DNA of 49,632 nucleotides from Guillardia theta CCMP2712. Its lineage: Eukaryota > Cryptophyceae > Pyrenomonadales > Geminigeraceae. The stretch covers positions 76,621 to 126,252 of the forward strand of contig NW_005434577.1 of NCBI RefSeq assembly GCF_000315625.1. Reading direction: 5' to 3'. Under the pieces are notes generated by a model, which made no database searches, was not told the origin of the DNA, and saw nothing but the letters and a program-made list of their open reading frames with translations. Both the position numbers and the translations under genes were made by a program. Below, piece after piece: positions 34,401-44,277 of this stretch (positions are counted from its first letter, which is position 1; every line of letters starts with the position of its first letter).

Positions 34401-37400
34401 TGGACGGGATCGCTGATCAACAGTACAGCAGAATCGACGATGAGATAAACTTCAACTGGGGATATCAGGGCCCAGCTGTCGATCCTTCTTCGTCCTCCTT
34501 CGTCGTGATCCGTTGGAACGGCTTCCTGTGGTTCCCTTTCAAAGACGATGTTGTTTTCCATGTCTCCTCCGACGGGCCGGTCAAACTTTTTCTTGACACC
34601 CAGCTCATCCTTGAAACGTTTGGGGGCACCAACGGAAGTTCGACGGTTCTCAGCTTCATGCCACAAGTTTACTATGACATCCATCTCGAGTACAGGCAAC
34701 AGTCCTCACCATCCTATCTGTACCTCAGCTGGAGTGTTCCTGGAGTGATGGAAAAGCAGATCATCACTAGCGAGTACTTCTTCTCGGGGAGCAAACTGAT
34801 CCAAGGAGGACGTTCGTCCCTCGCTATCCATCCTGCTCCTGCTTGTTCTACCGCTTCCACCTTCCTCATCTCCCTTACCATCGCCACGGCAGGTGTGCCT
34901 GCCTCCTTCACGGTGATCTCAAGGGATCAATACGGGAACGTGCGCGATGACGGGTATGACTACATGCTGGCAGCTGTCATTCCCAGCAACCTCTCCCTGC
35001 CCAAGGCTCGCATGCCAACGTCAATCTTGAACGCCAACGGGAGCGTCGGAGTGTTTGACACCTTCGGGGTCTTCAAGTTTGCTCCGGAGAACAGCCTCGG
35101 TCAGCTGGACTCTTTCGGCTTCCTAGCTGGGAACCAGCACAGGTTCTCCTACGTCGCCACGTCAGCTGGAAGCAATCAGATCATGGTGAACTTGCTGTGG
35201 CAAGAGGGAATACCCGGACAGGTCAGTGCGATTCGGATCCTCAGTGGTGGAGGAGGATATCTCAACGCTAGTGGCGGGGTCGGGATCTTGCCGCTGGTCG
35301 TTCAATGCACATACCCGTGTGAAGGAACAGGTCTCAACGGCACTTGCACTGTTCGAGACGGGGTTGTGGTAGAGGTGAACGTATCCAGCGCTGGCGTGGG
35401 ATACCTCATAAACCATCCCCCTCTCTGCTTCTGCAATGATCAGGGTTCAACCCCGGCAGTACTACACGTCTCAATCTACTCCTCCTCTTACCACGATCTG
35501 CTCGGAACAGGACTCATGGCTACGTATTACTCGAGTGTTGACTTCAGTCAACCGACGGTCTCTTTCCACGACGATCTACCAGTCATTGAATCCGCAAAGC
35601 TCGCAATGCTCGGTCCGATCTCCAGCGCAGTCTGGGAAGGTATGATAAGACAGTCGACAGAGGAAAAGATTGTCGCTATAGACCTCCTCTCAGTCAATGA
35701 AAGAGCCAAACTGTGGATTGACGACCTTCTGATCATCGACCAGTGGACGTCACTCAGCTCGTCAACCATCGAGCGTCAAGTCACTTCGGCATTGATAGGG
35801 ACTGAAGTGAGAGAGTTCTTGAACATCCGTGTGGAGTATGAGTGCCTTGCGACTTCATCCATGTAAGGCAGCTCGTTGTTCTCGATCTGTCCTGACTTGA
35901 CCCCTTCAGTGACTCGTCACCCTGTCAGCTCAACCTGACATGGGCTGATCCCAACAGCACTATGGCTCCTATTCCTCGCATCTCCTTGTTCCCCAAGACT
36001 GCAGTCGCCGACCTTCCAACATGGATCACGGTGACCCCCAACCTTCCCAGCGAGATCTCTACAGTCCACGGGTATACTTTGAACTTCTAATGATAAAGGT
36101 CTGACGGCTAGTTCAGAATCGGATTGACCATCGCCACAGCCGGGATAACGTCCTCGTTCAGAGTTGTCCTACGAGATGTGTACGGCAACGTGAGGTGGGG
36201 ATACGACGATGTAGCTGTCGCCCGACTGTGGACTACGGCATGCGCAATGGCTCCTTACAATCACACTTGTCAAGACTTGATCCCTTCGGTGTTGTACGAG
36301 AACTTTGACCACTATGACCGTCTTGATGGTACGACCTGGGACGTCCTGCTGACCGTCCTGACTTTTTTTTAGGCTCCCCGTTCCTTAGTAGCGATCTTGT
36401 CAACATGACTCAGACTGACTCTTGCAACCTCCGATCGTTCTCAGCTCCTATCCCAGCTGCCTGGAACCTCTCCATCGTCGAACAGCACGTCTATGTCTCC
36501 TTTGCCGGTGGAGCGTGCGAAGGCAGGTGGACTAGGGTGTCAGCTGTCAACGGAAGTTGCCTCGTGCTCAACGACACGGCCTGGGACGACGGGCAAGTCC
36601 CATGTGTGGACGAGGGACCCTTGGCCTTCCACCTCTCCTACGGCCCATGGGCAATACCAGGCTTCCCTCCCCTTGCGTGCCCTAACTGTCCGAGACTAGT
36701 CAGGTCGTTGTACACGCCATCGACAGAGGAAGGCGTGTACGATGTTGTCTACACGCCTACTCGAAAGGGACAGTACAGTGTTGTGACTTCTATCGTCGGA
36801 GACGTCGGGCTGTTTGCCACGTACTACTCGATGGATTTCAACGCGATTGGCAAGCCTGTCGGGAGCTCCACATGGGCCAAAGGAATGGAGAACGAGTTTG
36901 CGGTAGACTGGTCGTCGAATCCAAACATACAGTCACCAGGTATCGATGTCTAAGAACATTGCTCCTCTGCTGCTTCTTGTAGTCTTCTCCATTTTCATGC
37001 TCCGCTCTCATGCCGCTTTCTGTCGCACATTGAATCACATGGAATGACTTGGATTTCTCAGCTCCTCTCGGTTCCACTCCCAACTCCTTTGCCATGAGAT
37101 GGACCGGGTTCTTGAACGTCGACGAGGCGGCAGAGCAGAGGTTTGAACTTCAGCTGGGGGGAGGCAGCGGCAGGTCGACGACGTCGGAGAGGGTGAAGAT
37201 GTGGATTGACAACAGCATCATCATCGATCAGTGGAGCTCCCTGGCCGTCATGAATCCCACAGGATCGATAGGTACGTATCCACACAGAGCTGAGAAATCT
37301 GTGGAGAGACATGATTCTTCCCACTGCTTACGGTTTGACGAGAGCTCATATGAATGATATTCATGTCAACAGGATTCGGCATTAGAGGAGGATTCTATGA

Positions 37401-39413
37401 TCTAAGTATCTTGTACAAGGTGATTTCAAGTCTCCGACCTCCATCTCTTGTCTCTTACACTTCACACAGTGCATGGACAACAACCTGGGCTGTGGCGTCA
37501 CTCTCAGAAGGAATTCAACCCTACTGAAAAGGGTTCCCGGCAAGCAAGTCTATCATAGGATCGACGTCCCGAACCCGCTCGGAGATCTGCTTGTGCGGGC
37601 TGCTGTTACGTGCGCATCGAGAAGGTAACCTGCTTGCAAGTTAGTCGACATCTTGTGACGTTCATCACAGTTTTGCGTTCGGCGCTCAGCTCACCATCGC
37701 AACTGCTGGAGTCGAGGCTTCCTTCCTCGTTCTGTCAAGGTGACGAGGCTGATGGAAAGTGCGAGACTTCGTGACGGGAGTGCGGCAGAGATGCGTATGA
37801 GAATATCAACGATCACTTCACCCCAGAGTTCAAAGTCATTCTTGAAGGACAAGGTGAGAAACTCTCTCATCTCGTCTCACCTCATCGCCTCCCAAGGTGC
37901 CGTGCCCGTCTACCAGGCCAAGGTCAAGCTCTACCAAGAACCGCAGGGGTTGTACTCAGTGCACTATACTGCCAACGAGGCGAAATCTTATACAGTAATT
38001 TGAATTGTTCATCCTCCATTTCGGCTTGACGAACCTGGCAGGTGATGGCTCGGCATGGCCTCATGAACCTTCAGGGAGGGCCCTATGTGCTGCTTGTCAA
38101 GCCCAACACATTCTGCGCGTCAAAGAGCACGATGACAGGCAGCGGTTTGACCCTCGCTCAAGTGCTGCCAGCTGTCAGCACGTTTGAGATTCAGCTCCGA
38201 GACTCGTTCTCCAACAGGAAGACCAGCTCTACCAACGTGAGTCCCTTCCCAGCTGCTGAGCAGCTGAGGGAGATCTGACGGCTGCGTCAGGAGCGCGGAC
38301 GGTTTGCTCTGCGCGTCACGAGGGACTTCTGGCCTCCGATTGACAACTCCTACATTCTCTCTGAGAGTGACATCGCTCTTGCCAAGCAAGGAGTACTTCC
38401 CACCGTCCATGCGCTGCTCGCTGCTGACGGAAACGTAAAATTTCTCTAAACTTCCAGCTCCTTCTCGACTGACTTGCTCTCAGAACGGCACCCTCCAAGG
38501 ATCCTACTCCCTATCTCCCTCTCCTTGGAGCTATGCCGTCACATCGCGCTTCCTGGGATCGTGGGGAGCAGTAAGACCAGTCCCTCTCCTCCTCCACAGC
38601 CACTGACCTCTTGCTGTAGCCTGGCAGGCTGGATGCAACATACTACGACACAGAAGGCAACATTTTCGTCAACTCGAGCTTCTTGGATGGAGCCTCCCAT
38701 GACGTCCTGCAAGGTGAAGCTCCCAGCTCACTCCGCTCCTCCTCCTCCTCCTCTCCTGACGTCTCCCCTCCCCCAGCACAAGGACTGGCCAGCGTGTCCT
38801 GGAGTGGTTTCATCTCAGCTTGTTCAACGATCTCATCATCAAACGCCTCTTCCTGCCTGTTCGGATCGGAGAACCCTCGGACGTTGCGATGGAACCTGAC
38901 GTCTTCGGCCGATCGCATCAAGGTACAGGAGCGATTTCTCAGCTCCTCCCCTCACTGCTGTTCCACCAGCTCTGGATCGACAACAGCGTCATCATAGACC
39001 AGTGGACGTCGCTTGCAAGCTTGCAACCGCAAGGTGAAAAACTCCTCCTCCTCCTCCTCCTCCTCCTCCTCCTCCTCCTCCTCCCACAATCTTCTCCTCC
39101 ACCTCCCTCCCACCTGGTTCTCCTCCTCCCACCTCGTTCTCGTCTCTCCTCCTCTCTCCTTCCCGGTTCTTCCTCTTGCTCTGTCCCCCTTCTCCTCGTG
39201 TTCTCCCCTCCTCCCCTTATCCTCTTCTCCTTGCTCACTGTCTGTGTCAGGTACAATCGTCTTCCCCGACGACCTCACTCTCCTAGACATCGTCGCGTAT
39301 CACAAGGTACCCTCTCTTCATCCTCCTCTCCCTCTTCTCAACCGATTGAGTCCAGCCGACTATGGCAGAGGTTTGACCTGGTCAACTCGCCGTTCCCCGT
39401 GACCCTTGCGTGA
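22474..39413 (+). CDS. giant secreted PA14/filamin-repeat protein, 24 exons
   Basis: About 5,157 residues from an ATG giving a signal peptide (MIVAVMLLGWSIRSSVAQ). Introns, all GT-AG: 25111-25171, 25271-25324, 31503-31556, 32742-32799, 33997-34046, 34233-34286, 35863-35909, 36072-36116, 36329-36372, 36940-37061, 37272-37372, 37420-37469, 37625-37670, 37740-37788, 37854-37896, 37995-38041, 38237-38290, 38435-38483, 38571-38619, 38714-38776, 38923-38969, 39034-39250, 39307-39368. All exons join in frame. I count 18 filamin-type Ig motifs (SLATAG...F.I...D.Y.N, some degenerate) alternating with 16 PA14 cores. Most PA14 cores are of the type ERVKLWIDNxxIIDQWxSL; four are of the older type DDGAKLWV or close. 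PA14 is a carbohydrate- or protein-binding beta barrel in adhesins. No membrane segment or catalytic domain is visible, so an extracellular matrix or surface role is inferred. The protein stops at SPFPVTLA, where another filamin unit would begin. A further intron, 31280-31330 (GC-AG, 51 bp), is possible. Confidence 0.9.
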
Positions 39414-39481
39414 TTCTGCTGCTCGAGCTGTATGTGTAGATGAAGTCAGTAAGGTTAATGTAAATATCTGAAGCAGTCCTC

Positions 39482-39553
39482 CGGTCCTTCTTTGACTGAT
39501 GGATCTACTTCTGCTGAGAAGCTTCATCTGTCACCAGCTAGGGGCAGTGAGTC
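39482..39553. repeat. duplicated block, copy 1
   Basis: CCTTCTTTGACTGAT, then GAGAAGCTTCATCTGTCACC and GGGGCAGTGAG, recur in the same order at 45419-45566, where extra sequence separates them. It marks the left edge of the mosaic after the giant gene. Confidence 0.75.
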
Positions 39554-39570
39554 GATGGTCAAATAGTGGT

Positions 39571-39905
39571 GCAGCAGGTGGTGGTGGAGCAGGTGCAGGT
39601 GGTGAAGCAGCAGGTGGTGGAGCAGCAGGTGGTGGAGCAGCAGGTGGTGGTGGTGGTGGTGGAACAGCAGCTGCAGGTGCAGGTGGTAGAGTCAGGTGCA
39701 GGTGGTGGTGGAGCAGCAAGTGGTGGTACAGCAGGTGGTGGTGGAGCAGCTGGTGGTGGTGGAGCAGCAGGTGGTGGTACAGCAGGTGGTGGTGTTGGAG
39801 CAGCTGGTGGTGGTGGAGCAGGTGGTGGTGGTGGAGCAGAAAGTGGTGATACAGCAGGTGGTGGTGGTGATAGTACAGCAGGTGGTGGTGGAGGTGGAGC
39901 AGCAG
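39571..39905. repeat. GGT/GCA-rich low-complexity repeat
   Basis: Irregular GGTGGT, GCAGCA and GGAGCA units. Several frames stay open and read Gly/Ala, Val/Gln or Trp-rich strings. The Gly-rich frame leads into the Cys-rich/NHL fragment that follows. Confidence 0.85.
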
Positions 39906-39919
39906 GTGGGTGGTGTTGG

Positions 39920-40744
39920 TGGTGGAACTCCTTTGTCGAGTGGAACGGGAGCTGATGGGTCATCTTCCACGGGAGGTGGAGGTCAAGTCATGGGTGGTAC
40001 AGGTACTGGAGATCCTGGTGGAAAGTTTTATGGTGAAGACTGTGGGTTGAGTATTGACTGTGCAACACGCAAGAGAGGTAATGGAGGAGGTGCCGGTTCG
40101 TCATATTGGGGACATCCGAAGGTTCAATTGATATCTTGCTCTGGTGGGGGAACTGGAACTTCAACCACTGGTGGTCTCGCAGGTGTCATGACAGGCGTTT
40201 CTGTCACAATACCAAGCAATACAGGTACGTCGATAACTGCCTGGCATGCCCATCGGGGATGATCAGCGCGGGGGTTAGGGCGACCGAGTGCCTGCTCAGT
40301 GAACCTGTGCCACAACGGGACGGGGTACGTGACTTGCAGCACCAACGCCGCCAACGACTACTTCTCTGGGACGGCGGAGGGGGTGTACGATCTGTGCCCT
40401 CGTCTCAGCTGACCCCCGCGGTCTCGAATGTAACCCTCGAGTCCTGCATCCCTCCGACGATCTGCCAGGAAGGGACTACAGGATGGGGGAGATCCGCGGT
40501 GGCGGGGACGCTTCCACGCTGCTGGGTATGTCGATGCGGTCGGGATCGGGGCGAGATTCGACAAGCCGGTGGATGTCAGCATACTGTGGGACGAGACGGC
40601 TGCCTTCGTCTCAGACTACAACAACAACTGCATCCGGACGATCGACAAGCTGACTGCGGCTGCACGACCTTTGCGGGGACTTGCCCCGTCGGGACCAACA
40701 CGGACATCACGGTCTTCAACTACTGGCTGATACGGGGATGGTGA
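39920..40744 (+). pseudogene. decayed Cys-rich / NHL-repeat gene
   Basis: Protein-like signal moves between frames. A Gly/Thr-rich segment (KFYGEDCGLSIDCATRK, TGVSVTIPSN) is followed in another frame by NCLACPSGMISAGVRATEC, a C-x-x-C-P-x-G ephrin-receptor/GCC2-like motif. Next comes LCHNGTGYVTCS in a third frame, then an NHL-type repeat (GYVDAVGIGARFDKP, then SDYNNNCIRTID). NHL repeats form extracellular or scaffold propellers. One short intron (GTACGT at 40226 to an AG near 40266) could join two parts, but it would remove the ephrin-like motif. Frameshifts are therefore the simpler reading. It could also be an exon cluster of a larger gene. Confidence 0.5.
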
Positions 40745-40825
40745 CGGAACACAAGTTTGTTAGACTTTAACTATGCCAAAGTAATGCAGACCTCGTATCG
40801 ACCTCAGCTGCAACAAGACAGTTTT

Positions 40826-41409
40826 TGCTCAAGACCGAGTTTATTGCGCACGAAACAGAGGTTGAGAGGCACATGAGAGTAGACTGTATGCTAGGATGTG
40901 AAATTGGCTTGAAAAACTGGAGCTACTTCTGGATCGGTGAACAAGGTACAACTGCACCACATCCTCAAATGCCTTGAAACGGATGTTCCTGTTCCAACCT
41001 CGCGGCAGCAATCTCTGGTCACAAGTTCTTTACGGTTCAAGTTTATCTTTTGGTCTTCAAATGCCGGCGGGCAAGCTTCTTCTCTCTTATCTTATTCTCC
41101 TTCTCTCTTCATTCCACCCGCTCGCCAGGCATCTTCCTTTTATCTCTGTGCTGCACATCTAACAGCACTGCATGAAAATCTTCTTCAGAATGGACAATCC
41201 TTGAACAGTTATTGCCCACTCAGCATAACTGCAAATTGGACGTTTCATCGTATCTTGACTTGGAACTCTGCTGACATCTCTTCTTTGTGTGACTTTCTCA
41301 CGTCCGATGTCTCATGTCTGGATGCTTGGGTTTCACATCCTAGCATACAGTCTATCTCTCATGTGCTTCTCAACCTCTGTTTCGTGCGCATTAAACTCGG
41401 TCTTGAGCA
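40826..41409. mobile_element. 584-bp element with ~78-bp terminal inverted repeats
   Basis: The left end 40826-40903 (TGCTCAAGACCGAGTTTA...) and the right end 41332-41409, read in reverse complement, match over about 78 bases with two mismatches and one single-base indel. The middle (40904-41331) has no recognisable transposase, so this looks like a MITE, a fold-back element or two inverted copies of a repeat. No clear target duplication flanks it. The open frame of the next Cys/His-repeat gene extends back into it. Confidence 0.75.
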
Positions 41410-41551
41410 CATCGGGCCGCCGGGACGAGCACCTCCAACTGCCCCACCAAGCTGCCGCAGTGCCGCTGGCAGTGGGCCCAGGGCAGTGCCGACTGCAGTG
41501 CAGCCAACCGTGGTGTATGAGGGGGATGACTTGGAGTGCGGGTGGAAAGCC

Positions 41552-42520
41552 ATGACGGTAGACGGCAGCGACAGGTCGAGCAAGAGGAGGAGGCTGGAGG
41601 GATCAGACAAGACGAGAGAGGAAGGAGGAGAGGGAGGCGACGACAATGCAGACATAGAGAAGCGAGTGAAGAAAAGAGCGAAAGTATGCGAGCACGGGCG
41701 GCAGCAATCAAAATGCAAGGGATGCGGGGGCGGCAGCATATGCGAGCACGGGCGGGTCCGATCACAATGCAAGGGATGCGGGGGCGGGAGCATATGCGAG
41801 CACGGGCGGCAGAGATCACAATGCAAGGAGTGCGGGGGCAGGAGCATATGCGAGCACGGGCGGGTCCGATCACAATGCAAGGGATGCTGGGGCGGGAGCA
41901 TATGCGAGCACGGGCGGCAGCGATCGAAATGCAAGGGATGCGGGGGCAGGAGCATATGCGAGCACGGGCGGGTCCGATCGAGATGCAAGGACTGCGGGGG
42001 CAGGAGCATATGCGAGCACGGGCGGCGGCGATCGGAATGCAAGGAGTGCGGGGGCAGGAGCACATGCGAGCACGGGCGGGTCCGATCGGGATGCAAGGGA
42101 TGCGGGGGCAGCAGCATATGCGAGCACGGGCGGCAGCGATCAAGATGCAAGGAGTGTGGGGGCAGGAGCATATGCGAGCACGGGCGGGTCCGAACGCAAT
42201 GCAAGGACTGCGGGGGCAGCAGCATATGCGAGCACGGGCTGCAGCGATCGAAATGCAAGGGGTGCGGGGGCAGCAGCATATGCGAGCACGGGCGGGTCCG
42301 ATCGGTGTGCAAGGAGTGTGGGGGCAGCAGCATATGCGAGCACGGGCGGGTCCGATCACAATGCAAGGGATGCGGGGGCGGGAGCATATGCCAGCACGGG
42401 CGGGTCCGATCGGGATGCAAGGGATGCGGAGGCGGCAGCATATGCGAGCACGGGCGGGTCCGATCGAGATGCAAGAGATGCGGGGGAGGGAGCAGCAGGT
42501 ACAGACAGGCGAGGAGCTGA
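41552..42520 (+). CDS. Cys/His 18-residue repeat protein, 15 repeats
   Basis: From ATG 41552, 322 residues. The frame is open back to 40937 through the inverted-repeat element. The block YEGDDLECGWKAM just before this ATG is shared with the paralogue at 44278, so a spliced upstream exon is possible. A charged leader has an NLS-like core (SSKRRRLEG, then EKRVKKRAK). Fifteen repeats of CEHGRxRSxCKxCGGxSI follow (41691-42498), each with CX1HX6CX2C. Position 6 alternates Gln and Val strictly across repeats 1-11 except an Arg at repeat 7. Position 9 varies among K, Q, R, E, G and V. Position 12 is G, E, D or R. Repeat 14 has CQH. The basic leader suggests a nuclear, nucleic-acid- or histone-binding role, which is inference. 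It is not a CRISPR array. Confidence 0.68.
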   Translation: MTVDGSDRSSKRRRLEGSDKTREEGGEGGDDNADIEKRVKKRAKVCEHGRQQSKCKGCGGGSICEHGRVRSQCKGCGGGSICEHGRQRSQCKECGGRSICEHGRVRSQCKGCWGGSICEHGRQRSKCKGCGGRSICEHGRVRSRCKDCGGRSICEHGRRRSECKECGGRSTCEHGRVRSGCKGCGGSSICEHGRQRSRCKECGGRSICEHGRVRTQCKDCGGSSICEHGLQRSKCKGCGGSSICEHGRVRSVCKECGGSSICEHGRVRSQCKGCGGGSICQHGRVRSGCKGCGGGSICEHGRVRSRCKRCGGGSSRYRQARS

Positions 42521-43174
42521 TCAGGTGCGGACCTGATGTTGCTGTGCAGCAGGATGACTGGCTTGCAGGGACCGCATGGTCGCGCTCGGCAAGGAGGCAG
42601 CTGATGGGGGGAGGAGGGACGGCAGCGTGTGCTGGGCAGGCTTAGAGGGTGGCGATGTCGGCTCGGGATGGGAGACGCATGAGGGGAACATGGACGAGTG
42701 CTGGGCGACGATCATGAACGGCACTTGCATGGCTAGAGCAGGGAGGGTGTCGGCTGGTACTTGGAGATTGAGAGCATCGTGTGGGAGGAGGGGCAGCAGC
42801 TTCCTGCGCAACGCGGGCCCTTATCTTCTCCCCGGGCCCGCCCCATGCGTCGTGCAGTCCGATGGTCCGAGCCTGGTCTGCTCGAGGTCCTGCTGGACCG
42901 GCGGGACGGTGATGAGTTCTCCGTGCCGGGCGAAGTGTTGCTAGCTGGGGCTGGGGCTGGGGCTGGGGCTGGAAGTGGAGCTGGTCCTCCTCTTCTTGTT
43001 CTTCTCCTCCTTGTCTTGTCCGGCTTTTCCTTCCACAAGGACATGGACCTTCTCTTCTGATCTGCACAATCTCCTTGGCTTCTTCTTCATACGGTTGAGC
43101 TACCCATCTTGGAGGGCGGACAGCCCGGCGGTTTGCAGAGAACAATGACAGGTTGCTCGTAGTTTCTTCACATC
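42521..43174. other. accessory spacer with duplicated blocks
   Basis: Contains block D copy 1 (42542-42750), an open plus frame at 42761-43060 that is partly protein-like (GLLEVLLDRRDGDEFSVPGE) and ends in a GGGGCT hexamer repeat at 42950-42972, and the first copy of a 40-bp direct repeat (43035-43074). Confidence 0.45.
42542..42750. repeat. block D, copy 1 (near-identical to 46152-46362)
   Basis: About 209 bp almost identical to 46152-46362; I see only a few differences (for example GATGAC/GAGGAC and AACGGC/AATGGC). One plus frame reads NMDECWATIMNGTCMARAG. A related CWAT-type motif, YNPCWATECAKYGC, occurs just downstream of copy 2. Each copy lies downstream of a Cys/His-repeat array. Confidence 0.92.
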
Positions 43175-43333
43175 ATGTCAGACATACACAAGAAGCAACA
43201 AGGACATGGACCTTCTCTTCTGATCTGCACAATCTCCGTTCATCCCATCTCCACCAGCGAGGGAGAACAAGTCCTCAAGCTTCAGATCTTGTCGACTTCC
43301 AAACAACCCGACCACTTCAAAATTCCTTGTCTG
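43175..43333 (+). CDS. candidate exon of an unknown gene
   Basis: ATG at 43175 opens 53 protein-like codons (SLLICTISVHPISTSEGEQV, then SKQPDHFKIPCL) ending at a GTACGA donor-like site. It contains the second copy of a 40-bp direct repeat (43198-43237). No downstream exon could be joined: the following 400 bp are microsatellites. Function unknown. Confidence 0.3.
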
Positions 43334-43379
43334 GTACGAATGTCAGATAATATCTGCCGTCGTAGAATACATCATCGTC

Positions 43380-43720
43380 CTCGTTGTCGTCGTAATCGTC
43401 ATCATCATCATCATCATCATGATCTTCTTCTTCTTCTTCTTCTGCATCGTTGTCGTCGTCACCAACATCATGGTCATCACCTCTTGTCCTCCGCTCGCCC
43501 CTCCCTTGTTTCCCTTTCTCTCCTTTGCTCTCCTGTCCTTTCCTCTCCTGTCTTGTCCTCTCCTGTCCTGTCCTGTCCTGTTCCGTCCTGTCCGGTCCTG
43601 TCCTGTTCCGTCCTGTCCGGTCCTGTCCTGTCCTGTCCGGTCCTTTCCTCACCTCACCTCACCTCACCTCACCTCACCTCACCTCACCTCACCTCACCAC
43701 CCCCTCTCTTCTACCCCCTG
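43380..43720. repeat. microsatellite cluster (CAT, TTC, CCTGT, CACCT)
   Basis: CAT runs at 43400-43420 and a TTC run at 43425-43443. TCCTG/TCCGG pentamers lie at 43548-43645, and CTCAC pentamers at 43648-43697. Confidence 0.9.
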
Positions 43721-43735
43721 CCCCTCCCCTCCTTG

Positions 43736-43805
43736 GTCAACTCGAGCTTCTTGGATGGTGCCTCCCATGACGTCCTGCAAGGTGAAGCTCCCAGCTCACT
43801 CCGCT
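43736..43805 (+). pseudogene. stray copy of an exon end of the giant PA14 gene
   Basis: 70 bp identical to 38668-38737 except one base (T at 43759 for A at 38691). The copy spans the end of a PA14-gene exon, its GTGAAG donor and the first part of the intron, so it was copied at DNA level, not from mRNA. Neighbouring sequence is unrelated. Confidence 0.92.
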
Positions 43806-43960
43806 GGGAAACTATTCAGAGCCTGAATAGTGTCTGAATTCAGAGCAAATTTAAGTAAAACTTTAGTACCTACGCTACGCAATTCAGGGCTTCCATAAGA
43901 CCTCTAGTGGTCGCGGCCCTCAGGGTGCCGCAGGGTGCCCAGGGTTTTTTGCAGGGTGCC

Positions 43961-44050
43961 GAGCCAACCGTGGTGTATGAGGGGGATGAGGGTGCCGAGC
44001 CAACCGTGGTGTATGAGGGGGATGAGGGTGCCGAGCCAACCGTGGTGTAT
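43961..44050 (+). repeat. 36-bp tandem repeat, 2.5 copies
   Basis: Copies start at 43961, 43997 and 44033. In the frame shared with the leader of the Cys/His-repeat genes each unit reads AEPTVVYEGDEG, and the same peptide (PTVVYEGDD) precedes the array at 41552. The third copy ends at TAT followed by GTGAGA, a good donor site. Confidence 0.9.
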
Positions 44051-44089
44051 GTGAGACTTTACTCAAAGTTAAGTTAAAAATCAGTACGA

Positions 44090-44217
44090 GGACAATCAGG
44101 AGAGTCGAGGAGGCCGCGCTTGACCCTGACACTGTCGCACAGGCCAAACGGCGAGAAGAGAAAGACAGCGAGAACCAAACCTATTCCTGCCGACAGCTGT
44201 CCCCCAAACTTAACTGA
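44090..44217 (+). pseudogene. short protein-like fragment
   Basis: An open frame reads RTIRRVEEAALDPD, then AKRREEKDSENQTYS, and stops at 44217. It is not recognised. It lies between the 36-bp repeat and the third Cys/His-repeat gene and may be an exon or the remnant of one. Confidence 0.25.
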
Positions 44218-44277
44218 TACCTTCACTTAACGGCGCGCAGGACAAGTCCCCCGCGCGGCCATGCCAGCGATGTCGCG

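Noticed and set aside
39356-39376. Alternative last exon of the giant gene ending PTMAEV
   Set aside because: The acceptor at 39368 gives RFDLVNSPFPVTLA, which continues the PA14-to-filamin linker seen elsewhere in the protein.
41359-42474. Long minus-strand open frames over the Cys/His arrays (also 44223-45395 and 20502-21344)
   Set aside because: They are complements of the repeat units and lack the Cys/His conservation and non-repeat leader seen on the plus strand.
41691-42498. CRISPR-like array (regular direct repeats)
   Set aside because: The 54-bp units are contiguous with no spacers, are a multiple of three, vary at codon positions and encode a conserved Cys/His peptide; the genome is eukaryotic.
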